Shown in pieces: positions 46,052-58,337 of a stretch of DNA of 64,000 nucleotides. The number at the start of each line of letters is the position of its first letter. The first letter of the stretch is position 1. Source of the stretch: Neohoeflea coraliihabitans (GTDB lineage Bacteria; Pseudomonadota; Alphaproteobacteria; Rhizobiales; Rhizobiaceae); NCBI RefSeq assembly GCF_019334345.1, contig NZ_JAHWQX010000002.1:62001-126000 (forward strand). The letters are read 5' to 3'. The notes beneath the pieces are model-generated. The model worked only from the letters and a program-made list of their open reading frames with translations. It did not search any database and had not been told where the DNA came from. Made by a program: the position numbers and the translations under genes.

Positions 46052-46924
46052 TCAGTGGATCGGTGCGCCCCAGCCCCCCCAGACATAGATGGAGAAGAAG
46101 AGGAACAGCCAGACAACATCGACGAAGTGCCAGTACCAGGCAGCCGCCTCGAAGCCGAAATGCTTTTGCGGCGTGAAATCGCCCTTCATCGCGCGCAGCA
46201 GGCAGACGAGCAGGAAGATGGTGCCGACCAGCACGTGGAAGCCATGGAACCCGGTGGCCATGAAGAAGGTGGCGCCGTAGATGGAGTCCTTGAAGCCGAA
46301 CGGTGCGTAGATGTACTCGTAGGCCTGAACGCAGGAGAACAGCACGCCAAGTACCACGGTCAGGGTGAGGCCGGAGATCAACCCCTTGCGATCATTGTGC
46401 AACAGCGCGTGATGCGCCCAGGTGACCGTGGTGCCCGAAAGAAGCAGGATGACGGTGTTGTAGAGCGGCAGGTGCAGCGGATCGAGAACCTCGATACCCT
46501 CCGGCGGCCACTGCCCGCCGGTGAATGTGGCGCGCGCCACCTGCTGGACTTCGCCCGGGAACAGGCTGGCGTCGAAAAACGCCCAGAACCAGGCAACGAA
46601 GAACATCACCTCCGAGGCGATGAACATGATCATCCCATAGCGCAGATGCAGCGAAACGACGCGCGTGTGATGGCCTTCGTGGCTTTCCTTGATGGTGTCC
46701 GACCACCAACAGAACATCGTGTAGAAAATGATCAGCAGTCCGATGAAGAACAGCCACGGGCTGGCCCAGTCGATGCCGAACAGTTCGAGCGAGCCGCCGG
46801 AGAGATAGCGCATGTAGCCGATGCCGCCAAACGCCATGATCAGCGCGCCGACCGAACCGGTGAACGGCCAGGGGCTTGGATCGATAATGTGGTAGTCGTG
46901 GTGTTTGGTCTGTGCGTCGGCCAT
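46052..46924 (-). CDS. ctaE: Cytochrome c oxidase subunit III
   Basis: Subunit III of the aa3-type oxidase binds lipid and stabilises the catalytic core in the inner membrane. The 290-residue protein has seven hydrophobic helices and the conserved WWSDTIKESHEGHHT, FWAFFDASLFP and GFHGFHVLVGT motifs, with HFVDVVWLFLF at the end. The frame is open from GTG 46933, but ATG 46924 has GGGGGTGA at the right distance. It is the last gene of the minus-strand ctaC-ctaD-ctaB-ctaG-ctaE group. Confidence 0.95.
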   Translation of the reverse strand: MADAQTKHHDYHIIDPSPWPFTGSVGALIMAFGGIGYMRYLSGGSLELFGIDWASPWLFFIGLLIIFYTMFCWWSDTIKESHEGHHTRVVSLHLRYGMIMFIASEVMFFVAWFWAFFDASLFPGEVQQVARATFTGGQWPPEGIEVLDPLHLPLYNTVILLLSGTTVTWAHHALLHNDRKGLISGLTLTVVLGVLFSCVQAYEYIYAPFGFKDSIYGATFFMATGFHGFHVLVGTIFLLVCLLRAMKGDFTPQKHFGFEAAAWYWHFVDVVWLFLFFSIYVWGGWGAPIH

Positions 46925-46980
46925 GTCAGTCACCCCCGATGGCGGTCATAGAGCCGGGCGTTGCCACCCGGCACAGGTGT

Positions 46981-47592
46981 TTACAGTTGCGTGTTGTCTT
47001 GCACCGGCACGGGCGCCGCTGCAACGGGTTTTTCTTTTTCATACGGATAGAACGTGTAGGACAGCGTGATGGTCGTCACGTGTGCGATGTTCTCGTCATT
47101 GACAATGTCGGGATCGACAAAGAAGGTCACCGGCATTTCCAGCTTCTCGCCGGGTGCCAGCGTCGTCTCGGTGAAACAGAAGCATTCGACCTTGTTGAAA
47201 TAGGCGCCGGCAGCCTGCGGCGTAACATTGTAGGTCGCCTGCCCGGTGAGCGGCCTTGACGAGCGGTTGACGGCGACATAGTCGGCCCGCACCGTCTCGC
47301 CGATGCGGATCTCGATCTCGCGGGTTTTCGGGCCGAACTCCCAGTTCAGGCCGTTGCCGGTATTGGCATCGAAATGCACCTTGACCGTGCGGTCGAGCAC
47401 CCGGTCGGATTCCTGCGTCACCCTCTGCGTGGTGCCACCATAACCGGTGACCTGGCAGAACAGGGAGTAGAGCGGCACCGCGGCGTAGCTCATGCCGACC
47501 ATGCCGGCAACAAAGGCGGCGCAGATGACGACAATGCGGCCATTGCCGGACGGCATGTCCTTCTTCGTCTTGCCTGTCTCTTCGCTGCGCAT
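46981..47592 (-). CDS. ctaG: Cytochrome c oxidase copper-insertion protein CtaG/Cox11
   Basis: CtaG delivers copper to the CuB site of oxidase subunit I. The 203-residue protein has a single N-terminal membrane helix (residues about 20-42) and a periplasmic immunoglobulin-like domain with the copper-binding CFCF in VECFCFTE. It also has the conserved [12 protein letters not shown] segment. It lies between the small CoxF-like gene and ctaE, in the usual order. Confidence 0.95.
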   Translation of the reverse strand: MRSEETGKTKKDMPSGNGRIVVICAAFVAGMVGMSYAAVPLYSLFCQVTGYGGTTQRVTQESDRVLDRTVKVHFDANTGNGLNWEFGPKTREIEIRIGETVRADYVAVNRSSRPLTGQATYNVTPQAAGAYFNKVECFCFTETTLAPGEKLEMPVTFFVDPDIVNDENIAHVTTITLSYTFYPYEKEKPVAAAPVPVQDNTQL

Positions 47593-47602
47593 GACCTTCT
47601 CC

Positions 47603-47794
47603 TTACAGCGACCTGTCGAACAAGCCCGGGCCGAGCTTGACGATGGTGACGATGTAAAACAGCACGACCAGTCCGACGAGCGCCAAAGCCAGCGCGATGG
47701 AGCGGCTGCGCCGTGCCTTGCGCTGCTTCTCCGTCAGTCCGGTCCGCTCCGCCTGCGGCGCGGGGGCTTCGTCGATCTTGTCCCGCTCCGCCAT
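47603..47794 (-). CDS. Small single-helix membrane protein of the cox operon (CoxF-like)
   Basis: The 63-residue protein has a charged, Lys/Arg-rich cytoplasmic N-terminus (residues 1-32) and one hydrophobic helix, [19 protein letters not shown]. Its ATG at 47794 overlaps the ctaB stop as TGATG, so it is co-translated. Small proteins of this type, often called CoxF, sit between ctaB and ctaG in alphaproteobacterial cox operons; the precise role in oxidase assembly is not established. Confidence 0.8.
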   Translation of the reverse strand: MAERDKIDEAPAPQAERTGLTEKQRKARRSRSIALALALVGLVVLFYIVTIVKLGPGLFDRSL

Positions 47795-48765
47795 CAGGCC
47801 CCCCACACGGTGAAGCGGGCGATCAGGCTGTCAGCCAGCAGCGCGGCAAAGATCAGCGCCAGATACAAAAGCGAATAGGCGAACAGCTTCTTGGCCGGGC
47901 GCATCTGCTCGTCGCCGGACGGCATGGCCAGCACCGTAAGCGCATACCAGACAAAGCCGATGCCGAGCGCAGCAGCAACCGCGCCATAGGCGAGGCTGGC
48001 GAAACCGGCGAGGGTCGGCAGCACGCCGGCGACAGCCGTCAGCACGGCATAGACGACAATCTGCCGCTTGGTCGAGGCATCGCCGGCGACGTTCGGCATC
48101 ATCGGAATGCCGGCCTTGCCGTAATCCCCCGACTTGAACAGCGCCAGGGCCCAGAAATGCGCCGGGGTCCAGAGGAAGATGATCGCAAACAGGATGAGGC
48201 TTTCGAGCGACAGGGTGCCGGTCACCGCGGCCCAGCCGATCATCGGCGGAAAGGCGCCGGCAGCGCCGCCGATGACGATGTTCTGCGGCGTCGAGCGCTT
48301 CAGCCAGATGGTGTAGACGACGGCGTAGAAGAAGATTGTGAAGGCAAGCAGGCCGGCGGCCAGCCAGTTGGTGACCAGACCGAGCAAGGCCACCGAAAAA
48401 GCGGCGAGAACAATGCCGAAGCCGAGCGCCGCCGAAGGCGCGATGCGACCGGCCGGGATCGGGCGGTTGCGGGTGCGCTGCATGACGGCATCGATGTCGG
48501 CTTCATACCACATGTTCAGGGCGCCGGACGCCCCGCCGCCGAGCGCAATGCACAGGACCGCGATGAAGCCGAGGACCGGATGGATGCCGCCCGGTGCCAC
48601 CAGCATGCCGACCAGCGCCGTGAAGACGACCAGAGACATGACGCGCGGCTTGAGCAGGGCGAAGAAGTCGCCGGCATCGCCTTCGCTAAGCAGGCTAGCT
48701 CCGTCTATCGGCAGCGCCTTGTCGGATGCAGCACCGGTCATCGTGCCTGAGATCGTGGCAGCCAT
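47794..48765 (-). CDS. ctaB: Protoheme IX farnesyltransferase (heme o synthase)
   Basis: CtaB attaches a farnesyl chain to heme b to form heme o, precursor of heme a for the oxidase. The 323-residue protein has about nine membrane helices and the prenyltransferase acid motifs [15 protein letters not shown] and [11 protein letters not shown]. The N-terminal 30 residues are a low-complexity cytoplasmic segment. It follows ctaD by 124 bases and overlaps the CoxF-like gene. Confidence 0.94.
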   Translation of the reverse strand: MAATISGTMTGAASDKALPIDGASLLSEGDAGDFFALLKPRVMSLVVFTALVGMLVAPGGIHPVLGFIAVLCIALGGGASGALNMWYEADIDAVMQRTRNRPIPAGRIAPSAALGFGIVLAAFSVALLGLVTNWLAAGLLAFTIFFYAVVYTIWLKRSTPQNIVIGGAAGAFPPMIGWAAVTGTLSLESLILFAIIFLWTPAHFWALALFKSGDYGKAGIPMMPNVAGDASTKRQIVVYAVLTAVAGVLPTLAGFASLAYGAVAAALGIGFVWYALTVLAMPSGDEQMRPAKKLFAYSLLYLALIFAALLADSLIARFTVWGA

Positions 48766-48889
48766 GGTTTCATTCCGGTTTCAACAAGCGGGACCCTGTC
48801 CCGGTACAATAACGACCCCGGACACTCGGTCCGGGCGAACGAGAGCGGCATCAGGCCGCGCGGGGCGCGGCCTGACGATTTGAAGGTGC

Positions 48890-51449
<2,560 letters not shown>

Positions 51450-51796
51450 GATATTCTCTCCCTCGAGCGGGTGCCGCACCGGCGAGCGCGGAAACCCTCA
51501 TTCGCATGGGGCGCTTAAAACCATAGTTTAGCACTGCTCGCAACTCTCCGCATGACATGTTCCTGCGGCATTTTTGCATCCCGCGCGCCAGCCGTGGCGA
51601 TTGCCGATGCTGCGGCCATGCCAGCAGCACTGCCCGTTGCGGGCGCGCCAGGCCGGCAAACGGCCTCATTTTTGCCGCCCATGCATGGGACAGGGCGCAG
51701 AACGGGTTTCAATTTGCCGGCTCCACACTACACAATAGGCAAGTGATTCGCCGCTACGGCAATCCCCAACCGACGAATCCGGGCCATGGGTGGACA
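51450..51796. other. 347-bp divergent intergenic region between ctaC and the IalB-like gene
   Basis: No gene is supported here. Read on the minus strand, TTGCGA (51543-51538) is followed after 17 bases by TTTTAA (51520-51515), a weak candidate promoter for the cox operon about 66 bases upstream of ctaC. The part nearest the ialB-like gene has no clear promoter. Several short frames cross it but none has a convincing ribosome binding site. Confidence 0.4.
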
Positions 51797-52327
51797 ATGA
51801 AGACGAAGCTAGGGACATTTCTGCAAAGCGCGCTCATCCCGCTGGCGCTGGGCCTCGGCGCGGCGAGCCTTGCGGCCACATCGGCGGCGGCACAGCAGGC
51901 CGGGACGGTTCAGTCGACACATGGCGCCTGGTCGGTGGTCTGCGATACGCCGGCGGGCGCGCCCGAAGAGCAATGCGTCCTGATGCAGAACGTGGTTGCC
52001 GAGGACCGGCCGGAAGTCGGCCTGTCGGTGGTGGTGCTGAAGACGGCGGACGAGAAATCGAAGATCCTGCGCGTATTGGCGCCGCTCGGCGTGTTGCTGC
52101 CGTCCGGTCTCGGGCTGAATGTCGACGGCAAGGATATCGGCCGCGCCTATTTCGTGCGCTGTTTCAGCGATGGCTGCTATGCCGAGGTCATCCTTGATGA
52201 TGCCCTGCTCGGAACGCTGCGCGGCGGCGCGCAGGCGACGTTCATCGTCTTCCAGTCTCCGGAAGAAGGGATCGGCATTCCTGTTGATCTGGGCGGCTTC
52301 AGCGATGGCTACACCGCCCTTCCCTGA
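51797..52327 (+). CDS. Invasion-associated locus B (IalB) family protein
   Basis: The 176-residue exported protein has a cleavable signal sequence (residues 1-35, ending in TSAAAQQA) and an IalB-type domain with WSVVCDTP...EEQCVLM, LRVLAPLGVLLPSGLGL and VRCFSDGCYAE. Four cysteines suggest two disulfides. In Bartonella, IalB affects erythrocyte invasion; in free-living relatives the role is unknown. ATG 51797 was chosen because it gives the signal peptide; the frame is open from 51557. Confidence 0.88.
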   Translation: MKTKLGTFLQSALIPLALGLGAASLAATSAAAQQAGTVQSTHGAWSVVCDTPAGAPEEQCVLMQNVVAEDRPEVGLSVVVLKTADEKSKILRVLAPLGVLLPSGLGLNVDGKDIGRAYFVRCFSDGCYAEVILDDALLGTLRGGAQATFIVFQSPEEGIGIPVDLGGFSDGYTALP

Positions 52328-52425
52328 GCCGGACTGCTTTCCCCTTTACGGCGCCTGACCGAAATTCCTGGCGAAATTGGCGCTTTGCCCATCGAAATTC
52401 GGGGCGATGATTGCCATCTTAGGGT

Positions 52426-52444
52426 TCTGGCCCTCGAGGCCAGA
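52426..52444. other. Perfect hairpin between the IalB-like gene and tldD
   Basis: TCTGGCC and GGCCAGA (52426-52432 and 52438-52444) form a 7-bp stem with a 5-base loop, 65 bases before tldD. It has no T-run. It could be a weak terminator for the preceding gene or an operator. GAAATT occurs three times just before it (52361, 52373 and 52394). Confidence 0.35.
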
Positions 52445-52509
52445 TGCGCGATCTGCGTTGCACGATGCATGATCGCCGGCGGTGCAGTCCCTTGCAGATT
52501 GGAGCTTTC

Positions 52510-53925
52510 ATGACCCGGGATCTTCTGAGCGAATTCGACATCGACACGGCGCGCGTGGACCGGCTTGTCGGCGATGCCCTCAAGGGCTCCGAGGACGGCG
52601 AGCTTTATTGCGAATTCAGCGAGACGGAATCGCTGCTGTTCGACAATGGCCGGCTGAAATCAGGGGCCTATGCGACGGATCGCGGCTTCGGCTTGCGGGC
52701 GGTGGCCGGCGAGACCACGGGATTTGCCCATTCGGGCGAATTTTCGGAAGCGGCGCTGAAGCGGGCCGCGGATGCGGTTTCGGCGGTGGCGCGTGGCGGC
52801 GGCGGCACCTATTCACCGCCCCCGCAGCGGACCAACCGGTTGCTTTACACCGAAGCCAATCCGATCGGCACGCCGGGCTTCGAGGACAAGGTGGCGCTGC
52901 TGCAACGGGTCGATGCCTATCTGCGCGACAAGGATGAACGGGTGCGCCAGGTCACGGCGTCACTGGCGGCGAGCTGGCAGGTGGTCGAAATCCTCAGGGC
53001 CGACGGACACCGGGTGCGCGACATCCGGCCGCTTACGCGCATCAATTTCAACGTCATGGTGGGTGAAGGCGACCGCCAGGAATCGGGCTCGTTCGGCATG
53101 GGCGGGCGCAAATTGTTCGGCGATTTCCTGACCGAGGAAAGCTGGCGGGAGGGCGCCGACGAGGCTTTGCGCCAGGCGCTGGTCAATCTCAGCGCGATCG
53201 ACGCGCCGGCCGGTGCGATGGATGTGGTGCTCGGGGCCGGCTGGCCCGGGGTGATGCTGCACGAGGCGGTCGGGCACGGCCTGGAGGGGGATGCCAACCG
53301 CAAGAAGACATCGGCATTTGCCGGGCTGATGGGCGAGCGCGTTGCCTCGAAGGGCGTGACCGTGGTCGATGACGGCACGATCGCGGATCGACGCGGATCC
53401 CTTTCGGTCGATGATGAAGGCACCCCGTCGGGTTACAATGTGCTGATCGAGGACGGCATCCTCGTCAACTACATGCAGGACCGGCAAAATGCCCGCCTGA
53501 TGGGCATGAAACCAACTGGAAACGGCCGCCGGCAGTCCTATGCGCATCAGCCGATGCCGCGCATGACCAACACCTACATGCTGTCGGGCGAGGCCAGCAA
53601 GGACGAGATGATCGCGGCGGTCAAGAAGGGGATCTATGCGGTCTCGTTCGGGGGCGGCCAGGTGGACACGACGAGCGGCAAATTCGTCTTCGGCTGCACC
53701 GAAGCCTACATGATCGAGGACGGCAAAATCGGCGCTCCGGTGAAGGGGGCGATGCTGATCGGCAACGGTCCGGAAGCGATGCAACGTATTGCCATGGTCG
53801 GCAATGACATGGCGCTCGATCCGGGCATCGGGATGTGCGGCAAGGCCGGACAGAGCGTCCCGGTCGGCGTCGGGCAACCGCATGTGCTGATGAATGCGAT
53901 CACCGTCGGCGGCACGCGCGTGTGA
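52510..53925 (+). CDS. tldD: Metalloprotease TldD
   Basis: TldD and TldE/PmbA form a heterodimeric zinc protease that degrades unfolded small proteins and processes some ribosomal peptides. The 471-residue TldD has the zinc motif HExxxH, H251 to H256, in LHEAVGHGLEGD, and the conserved GTPSGYNVLIEDGILVNYMQ and GGGQVDT segments. The frame is open from 52444; ATG 52510 has GGAG at the right distance. No tldE/pmbA gene is adjacent. Confidence 0.95.
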   Translation: MTRDLLSEFDIDTARVDRLVGDALKGSEDGELYCEFSETESLLFDNGRLKSGAYATDRGFGLRAVAGETTGFAHSGEFSEAALKRAADAVSAVARGGGGTYSPPPQRTNRLLYTEANPIGTPGFEDKVALLQRVDAYLRDKDERVRQVTASLAASWQVVEILRADGHRVRDIRPLTRINFNVMVGEGDRQESGSFGMGGRKLFGDFLTEESWREGADEALRQALVNLSAIDAPAGAMDVVLGAGWPGVMLHEAVGHGLEGDANRKKTSAFAGLMGERVASKGVTVVDDGTIADRRGSLSVDDEGTPSGYNVLIEDGILVNYMQDRQNARLMGMKPTGNGRRQSYAHQPMPRMTNTYMLSGEASKDEMIAAVKKGIYAVSFGGGQVDTTSGKFVFGCTEAYMIEDGKIGAPVKGAMLIGNGPEAMQRIAMVGNDMALDPGIGMCGKAGQSVPVGVGQPHVLMNAITVGGTRV

Positions 53926-54031
53926 GTGCCGATGCTGCGGCGCGATCCCCGAAATCTGCTCCACATCGCGTTTTAAGTTCGATTAAGGCCTGTCTGCTAG
54001 AACGATAAATGAGAGGGAGACAGGTCTTCGA

Positions 54032-55099
54032 ATGTTGCACGGTCCACATGCGATCGCGGCCCGGCGCTGGCTGAAACATGCCGCCATTTCCGGCGGTCTC
54101 GATGTTCTCGGCGTGGCGGCGCGAAGCGGGCTCGGCGGGAGGTTGAGCGGGCGCGGCGCGATCTTCACATTGCACCATGTGCGGCCGGCGGAAGACAGTG
54201 ATTTCGCGCCGGCGGCGCATCTGGAAATCACGCCGGAATTTCTCGATGCGGCAATCTGCAGCCTGAAGGCCATGGGGCACCAGCCCGTATCCCTGCTGGA
54301 TCTGCCGGCACATCTGGCCAGGGGGCCGGAGGCGGGGCCGGCCATGGTGTTCACGCTGGATGATGGCTACCGGGACAATCTGCAGCACGCGCTGCCGGTG
54401 TTCGAGCGGCACGGCATCCCGTTCACGGTCTTCGTGACCGGCGGCTTCATCGACCGGACCCATTCGATCTGGTGGAAGACGGCGGCGGCGCTGATCAGCC
54501 GCGTCGAGCGTTTCGACTTTGCCTTTGATGGCACGGAAGACAGCGTTTCGACGCGCACATTGCGTGAAAAATATGCCGCCTATGACCGGTTGCACCGCAC
54601 ACTCGGGGCGCATGACCAGGCGCGCTTCATCGAGGATCTGGACAGGCGGGCGCGAAAAGCCGGCATCGAGCCCCTGGACATTGTCGATCGCGAGGTGATG
54701 ACCGATGCGGATCTGCGCTGCCTCCTGCAAAGTCCGCTGGCGACACTCGGCGCCCATACGATCAGCCATTGCAGCCTGGCGCATATCGATGCCCAGGCAC
54801 TGGAAGCCGAGATCGGCGAGTCGGCCGAACGCGTCGCGGCAATCACCGGCCGCTGCCCGCGCGCCTTCGCCTATCCCTATGGCGATCACCGCGCCGCCGG
54901 CGCGCGTGAATTCGAGGCGGCGCGCGCGTTCGGCTTCGATCTGGCGGTGACGACCAATGCCGATGTGCTGCGCGGCTCGGCGCTGAAGCGTCTGCATGCC
55001 CTGCCGCGCATTTCGCTCAATGGCTATTATCAGAAGGCGCGGCACGTCGCGGCGCTGGCATCGGGCCTGCCCTTTGCGGCGCGCCGGCTGTCGGCGTGA
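54032..55099 (+). CDS. Polysaccharide deacetylase (NodB-homology)
   Basis: The 355-residue protein has the NodB catalytic domain: FTLDDGYRDN with the catalytic Asp pair, TISHCSLAHI with the metal-binding His, and AYPYGDHRAAG. Family 4 carbohydrate esterases deacetylate GlcNAc-containing polymers. No signal peptide is obvious. It has its own upstream region (106 bases) after tldD. The acceptor could be a surface polysaccharide or peptidoglycan. Confidence 0.87.
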   Translation: MLHGPHAIAARRWLKHAAISGGLDVLGVAARSGLGGRLSGRGAIFTLHHVRPAEDSDFAPAAHLEITPEFLDAAICSLKAMGHQPVSLLDLPAHLARGPEAGPAMVFTLDDGYRDNLQHALPVFERHGIPFTVFVTGGFIDRTHSIWWKTAAALISRVERFDFAFDGTEDSVSTRTLREKYAAYDRLHRTLGAHDQARFIEDLDRRARKAGIEPLDIVDREVMTDADLRCLLQSPLATLGAHTISHCSLAHIDAQALEAEIGESAERVAAITGRCPRAFAYPYGDHRAAGAREFEAARAFGFDLAVTTNADVLRGSALKRLHALPRISLNGYYQKARHVAALASGLPFAARRLSA

Positions 55100-55132
55100 C
55101 CGGATCCGGGCTGCCGGCCCGGGCTCATCATC

Positions 55133-55753
55133 CTAGGGGTAGAGTTGCGCCCGTTGCCAGTCGCCGGCAAGGTCGGTGCGGCGGAATTCCAGCCGGTCGT
55201 GCAGGCGAAACGGCCGGTCATGCCAGAATTCGATCTGCAGCGGCCTGATCCTGAAACCCGACCAATGGGGCGGGCGCGGGATGTCGCCGAGCGGATATTG
55301 CGCCGTCACCCTGGCCACCGCCTTTTCCAGCGCATAACGGCTTTCGAGCGGTCGAGACTGGCGCGAGGCCCAGGCGCCGATGCGGCTGCCGCGCGGGCGC
55401 GAGGCGTAGTATTCATCGGCCTCGGCGTCGGAAACGATCTCGACCGCACCGCGCACGCGGATCTGCCGGCGCAGACTTTTCCAGTGCAGACACAGGGCTG
55501 CCTTTTTTGTCGCCAAGAGTTCGCGACCCTTGGCACTTTCGAAATTGGTGTAGAACACGAACCCCCGGGTATCGAAATCCTTGAGCAGGACCATGCGCAC
55601 GTCGGGGAGACCCTCCGGATCGACAGTCGCCAGAGCCATCGCCGTCGGATCGTTGATCTCGCTTTCAACGGCATCGTCAAGCCATTGCCGGAACAGCGCG
55701 AAAGGGTCGTGCGCCTGCGTGAAGTCATCACTTGTTAACCCTGTTTCTGGCAT
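55133..55753 (-). CDS. pdxH: Pyridoxamine 5'-phosphate oxidase
   Basis: This FMN enzyme oxidises pyridoxine or pyridoxamine 5'-phosphate to pyridoxal 5'-phosphate. The 206-residue protein has [21 protein letters not shown] and the C-terminal [17 protein letters not shown], both signatures of PdxH. ATG 55753 fits the family; the longer frame to 55810 lies in the divergent intergenic space. It runs opposite to the deacetylase gene (convergent) and is divergent from the next lipoprotein gene. Confidence 0.94.
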   Translation of the reverse strand: MPETGLTSDDFTQAHDPFALFRQWLDDAVESEINDPTAMALATVDPEGLPDVRMVLLKDFDTRGFVFYTNFESAKGRELLATKKAALCLHWKSLRRQIRVRGAVEIVSDAEADEYYASRPRGSRIGAWASRQSRPLESRYALEKAVARVTAQYPLGDIPRPPHWSGFRIRPLQIEFWHDRPFRLHDRLEFRRTDLAGDWQRAQLYP

Positions 55754-55794
55754 GATCGGCCTCTTGTGTTTCCGGCGCGGAATGATTGCAGACG

Positions 55795-56253
55795 ATGGAT
55801 GACCTAGCAAAAGCCCTGGTTGCAGGAAAGAGGCGCGCCTCGGGCAGCCCGTTGCGCCGCGTGCTGGTCGCCACGCTGGCCGTGCCGCTGCTCGCCACGG
55901 GCGGCTGCATGAGTTCGAGCTCCGATCCGGTCGCCGCTTTGAAAATCGATCCGTCGATTACCGGCTCGATCACGCCCTTGTCGGTGGATGCCGATGTGAT
56001 GTCCGACGAAAGGGTGATCGCACGAGCGGTCGGTGCCGCCGACCCGAAGGTGCCCTCGCCCTGGGCCAACAACCAGACCGGGGCCGCCGGGGTGATCAGC
56101 GCCGTCTTCGAGATCCGCAAGGGCAAGGGCAATTGCCGCAGTTTCCGCACCAGCCGGCACGGTTTTGACGGCATCGCGCTCTATGAGGGCGTGGCGTGCC
56201 AGGCTCCGGACGGCGCTTGGACGCTGTCAGCCTTCGAGCGATCGGAAGGTTAA
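55795..56253 (+). CDS. Lipoprotein of the RT0821/Lpp0805 surface-antigen family
   Basis: The 152-residue protein has a basic N-terminal segment, a hydrophobic stretch and the lipobox-like LLATGGC with the lipidated Cys. The C-terminal part has [29 protein letters not shown], a motif of this alphaproteobacterial family. Function is unknown; some members are outer-membrane antigens. ATG 55795 was chosen over the TTG at 55786. It is 41 bases from the pdxH start and divergent from it. Confidence 0.75.
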   Translation: MDDLAKALVAGKRRASGSPLRRVLVATLAVPLLATGGCMSSSSDPVAALKIDPSITGSITPLSVDADVMSDERVIARAVGAADPKVPSPWANNQTGAAGVISAVFEIRKGKGNCRSFRTSRHGFDGIALYEGVACQAPDGAWTLSAFERSEG

Positions 56254-56390
56254 GGGGCGCCGGCCCTGGCCGCCTTTTCATCCGCGCATCTGCGGACACG
56301 GTGCGCATATACCGATGGTTAGCAAATCGCATCTAGACTTGCCGCTTTGAACCCGCCTGTGGCGCGGGTCCCTGAGCACGGGAACAAGTT

Positions 56391-57356
56391 ATGCGTAGCC
56401 CCTATGCGGTTCTGGGTGTCGCCAGGACTGCTGATACCAGCAGCATCAAGGCCGCCTATCGCACGCTGGCCAAGTCCCTACACCCGGACCAGAATCGCGA
56501 TGATCCCGACGCCGGGTCGCGTTTCGCGGAAATCACCCAGGCCTACAAGGTGCTGATCGATCCGCAACGGCGACGGGCTTTCGATCGCGGCGAGATCGAT
56601 GCGGAGGGCCGGCGCCGGCCCCGCCGGGGCACCGCACGGGGGGCCGCCAAGGCGAGAAGCGCGCGCCCGGCCCAGACGGGGGCCGACAGTTTCGATGCCA
56701 TGGTGCGCGAGATCTTCGGCGAAGACGCGGAGACGGCCGCACCCGCTTCCGGCAGCAAAGCGCCGGATCGCGATCCCCTTTCGGCGCTTGACGGCCTGTT
56801 CGCCAAGTGGAAATCCGTGCATCGCGCCGCCCGCGAGAACGCCGCCGAACCGCGGACGGCGATCAGCGAAGTGCATGTCAGCGCTGAAATCGAGCTCGAA
56901 TCGGTTCTGACCGGGACGACTTTGCAGGTGCCGCTCGAGGGTGGCGGCTCGCTCCCCCTGCCCGTTCCCGCCGGGATCGCCGATGGCAGCGAACTGACCG
57001 TGGCGAAGCCGGACATGAAGGTGATCGCCACCGTGCGATATCGCCCGCATCCCTCGTTCCGCGTCGATGGCGCCGACCTGCACACCGACCTGGCTATCGA
57101 GCTGAACGCGGCGGTGCTGGGCGGCCGGCAGGTGGCAAGGGGACTGGACGGGCCGGTCAAGATCACGCTGCCGGAATGGACAACAGGCAGCGAACCTGTC
57201 CGCATCGCCGGACGCGGGCTGCCGCGCGGTGGCCTGGAAACCGGCGCACAGGCTCGCGGTGATCTCGTGGTGCATCTGCATATCCGCCTGCCCGGACAGC
57301 CCGATGCGCATCTGGTCGATCTTCTGCGTTCAAAGCGCTCGTCGTTTTTCATTTAA
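56391..57356 (+). CDS. DnaJ C-terminal domain-containing J-protein (CbpA-like)
   Basis: The 321-residue protein has an N-terminal J-domain with the HPD triad in KSLHPDQN and QAYKVLIDPQRRRAFD. A Gly/Arg/Ala-rich linker (about residues 75-130) follows, then a DnaJ-type substrate-binding C-terminal domain. There is no cysteine zinc finger, as in CbpA-like co-chaperones. It should stimulate DnaK. The start gives the typical SPYAVLGV opening. A terminator follows. Confidence 0.9.
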   Translation: MRSPYAVLGVARTADTSSIKAAYRTLAKSLHPDQNRDDPDAGSRFAEITQAYKVLIDPQRRRAFDRGEIDAEGRRRPRRGTARGAAKARSARPAQTGADSFDAMVREIFGEDAETAAPASGSKAPDRDPLSALDGLFAKWKSVHRAARENAAEPRTAISEVHVSAEIELESVLTGTTLQVPLEGGGSLPLPVPAGIADGSELTVAKPDMKVIATVRYRPHPSFRVDGADLHTDLAIELNAAVLGGRQVARGLDGPVKITLPEWTTGSEPVRIAGRGLPRGGLETGAQARGDLVVHLHIRLPGQPDAHLVDLLRSKRSSFFI

Positions 57357-57377
57357 AGCGGGTAAAACCTGCTTTTT
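57355..57377 (+). terminator. Rho-independent terminator after the J-protein gene
   Basis: AAAGCGGGT (57355-57363) pairs with ACCTGCTTT (57367-57375), one G-U wobble, with a 3-base loop, and is followed by further T residues (57376-57377). The stem begins within the J-protein stop codon, so termination is tight before fabI. Confidence 0.7.
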
Positions 57378-57475
57378 CCAAGAGTGGAAAATTGCAAAAG
57401 CCAGTAATCCAGCCGGTTGTGCCAATCGGCGGGCTGTGCAATAGCCAAAGCAGACCAGACAGGATGGAGATTGTG

Positions 57476-58294
57476 ATGGGTGGGACTTCCGGCCTTATGC
57501 AGGGTAAGCGCGGGCTTATCATGGGAGTTGCCAACAAGCGCTCGATCGCCTGGGGTATTGCCAAGGCCTGTGCAGACGCCGGTGCCGATCTCGCGCTGAC
57601 CTATCAGGGCGATGCGCTGCGTCGCCGCGTCGAGCCGCTGGCCGAGGAGCTGGGCGCCGTGGCGATCGGCCATTGCGATGTCACGGATATCGGCACCATC
57701 GACACGATCTGCGATAACCTCAGGTCGCACTGGGGCAAGATCGACTTCGTGGTGCACGCCATCGCGTTTTCAGACAAGGATGAGCTGACCGGTCGCTATG
57801 TCGACACCAGCCGTGACAATTTCGCCAAGACCATGGACATCTCGGTGTATTCGCTGACCGCCCTGGCCAAGCGCGTCGAACCGCTCCTGAGCGACGGTGG
57901 CTCGATCCTGACACTGACCTATTACGGCGCCGAAAAGGTCATGCCGCACTACAATGTGATGGGGGTCGCCAAGGCGGCGCTGGAAGCGAGCGTGCGCTAT
58001 CTCGCTGTCGATCTGGGTGGCGGCAATATCCGCGTCAATGCGCTCTCGGCAGGTCCGATCAAGACGCTGGCCGCATCGGGCATCAGTGATTTCCGCTATA
58101 TTCTCAAGTGGAACGAGTACAACTCGCCGCTCAAGAAAACCGTGTCGATCGAGGAAGTCGGCGATGCGGCGCTCTATCTGCTGTCCGATTTGTCGCGCGG
58201 CGTCACCGGCGAAGTGCACCACGTGGATTCGGGCTATCATACCGTCGGCATGAAAGCCGTGGATGCCCCCGATATCACCGTCGACAAGGAGTAG
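57476..58294 (+). CDS. fabI: Enoyl-[acyl-carrier-protein] reductase (NADH)
   Basis: FabI performs the last reduction of each cycle of type II fatty-acid synthesis. The 272-residue protein has the NADH loop GVANKRSIAWGIA (residues 17-29) and the catalytic Y159/K166 in PHYNVMGVAKAALE. It shows the usual FabI length. The frame is open from 57392; ATG 57476, with GGAG upstream, was chosen because it gives the normal N-terminus. It is followed after 43 bases by a phosphoglycerate-mutase-like gene. Confidence 0.93.
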   Translation: MGGTSGLMQGKRGLIMGVANKRSIAWGIAKACADAGADLALTYQGDALRRRVEPLAEELGAVAIGHCDVTDIGTIDTICDNLRSHWGKIDFVVHAIAFSDKDELTGRYVDTSRDNFAKTMDISVYSLTALAKRVEPLLSDGGSILTLTYYGAEKVMPHYNVMGVAKAALEASVRYLAVDLGGGNIRVNALSAGPIKTLAASGISDFRYILKWNEYNSPLKKTVSIEEVGDAALYLLSDLSRGVTGEVHHVDSGYHTVGMKAVDAPDITVDKE

Positions 58295-58337
58295 CAGCCA
58301 CCCGCCCGACCGGGTTCCGGCTGTCTTGGATGTACCC

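Noticed and set aside
53973-53986. TTAA-N6-TTAA before the polysaccharide deacetylase, considered as a CtrA box
   Set aside because: The spacer is 6, not the required 7, and no other supporting sites are present.
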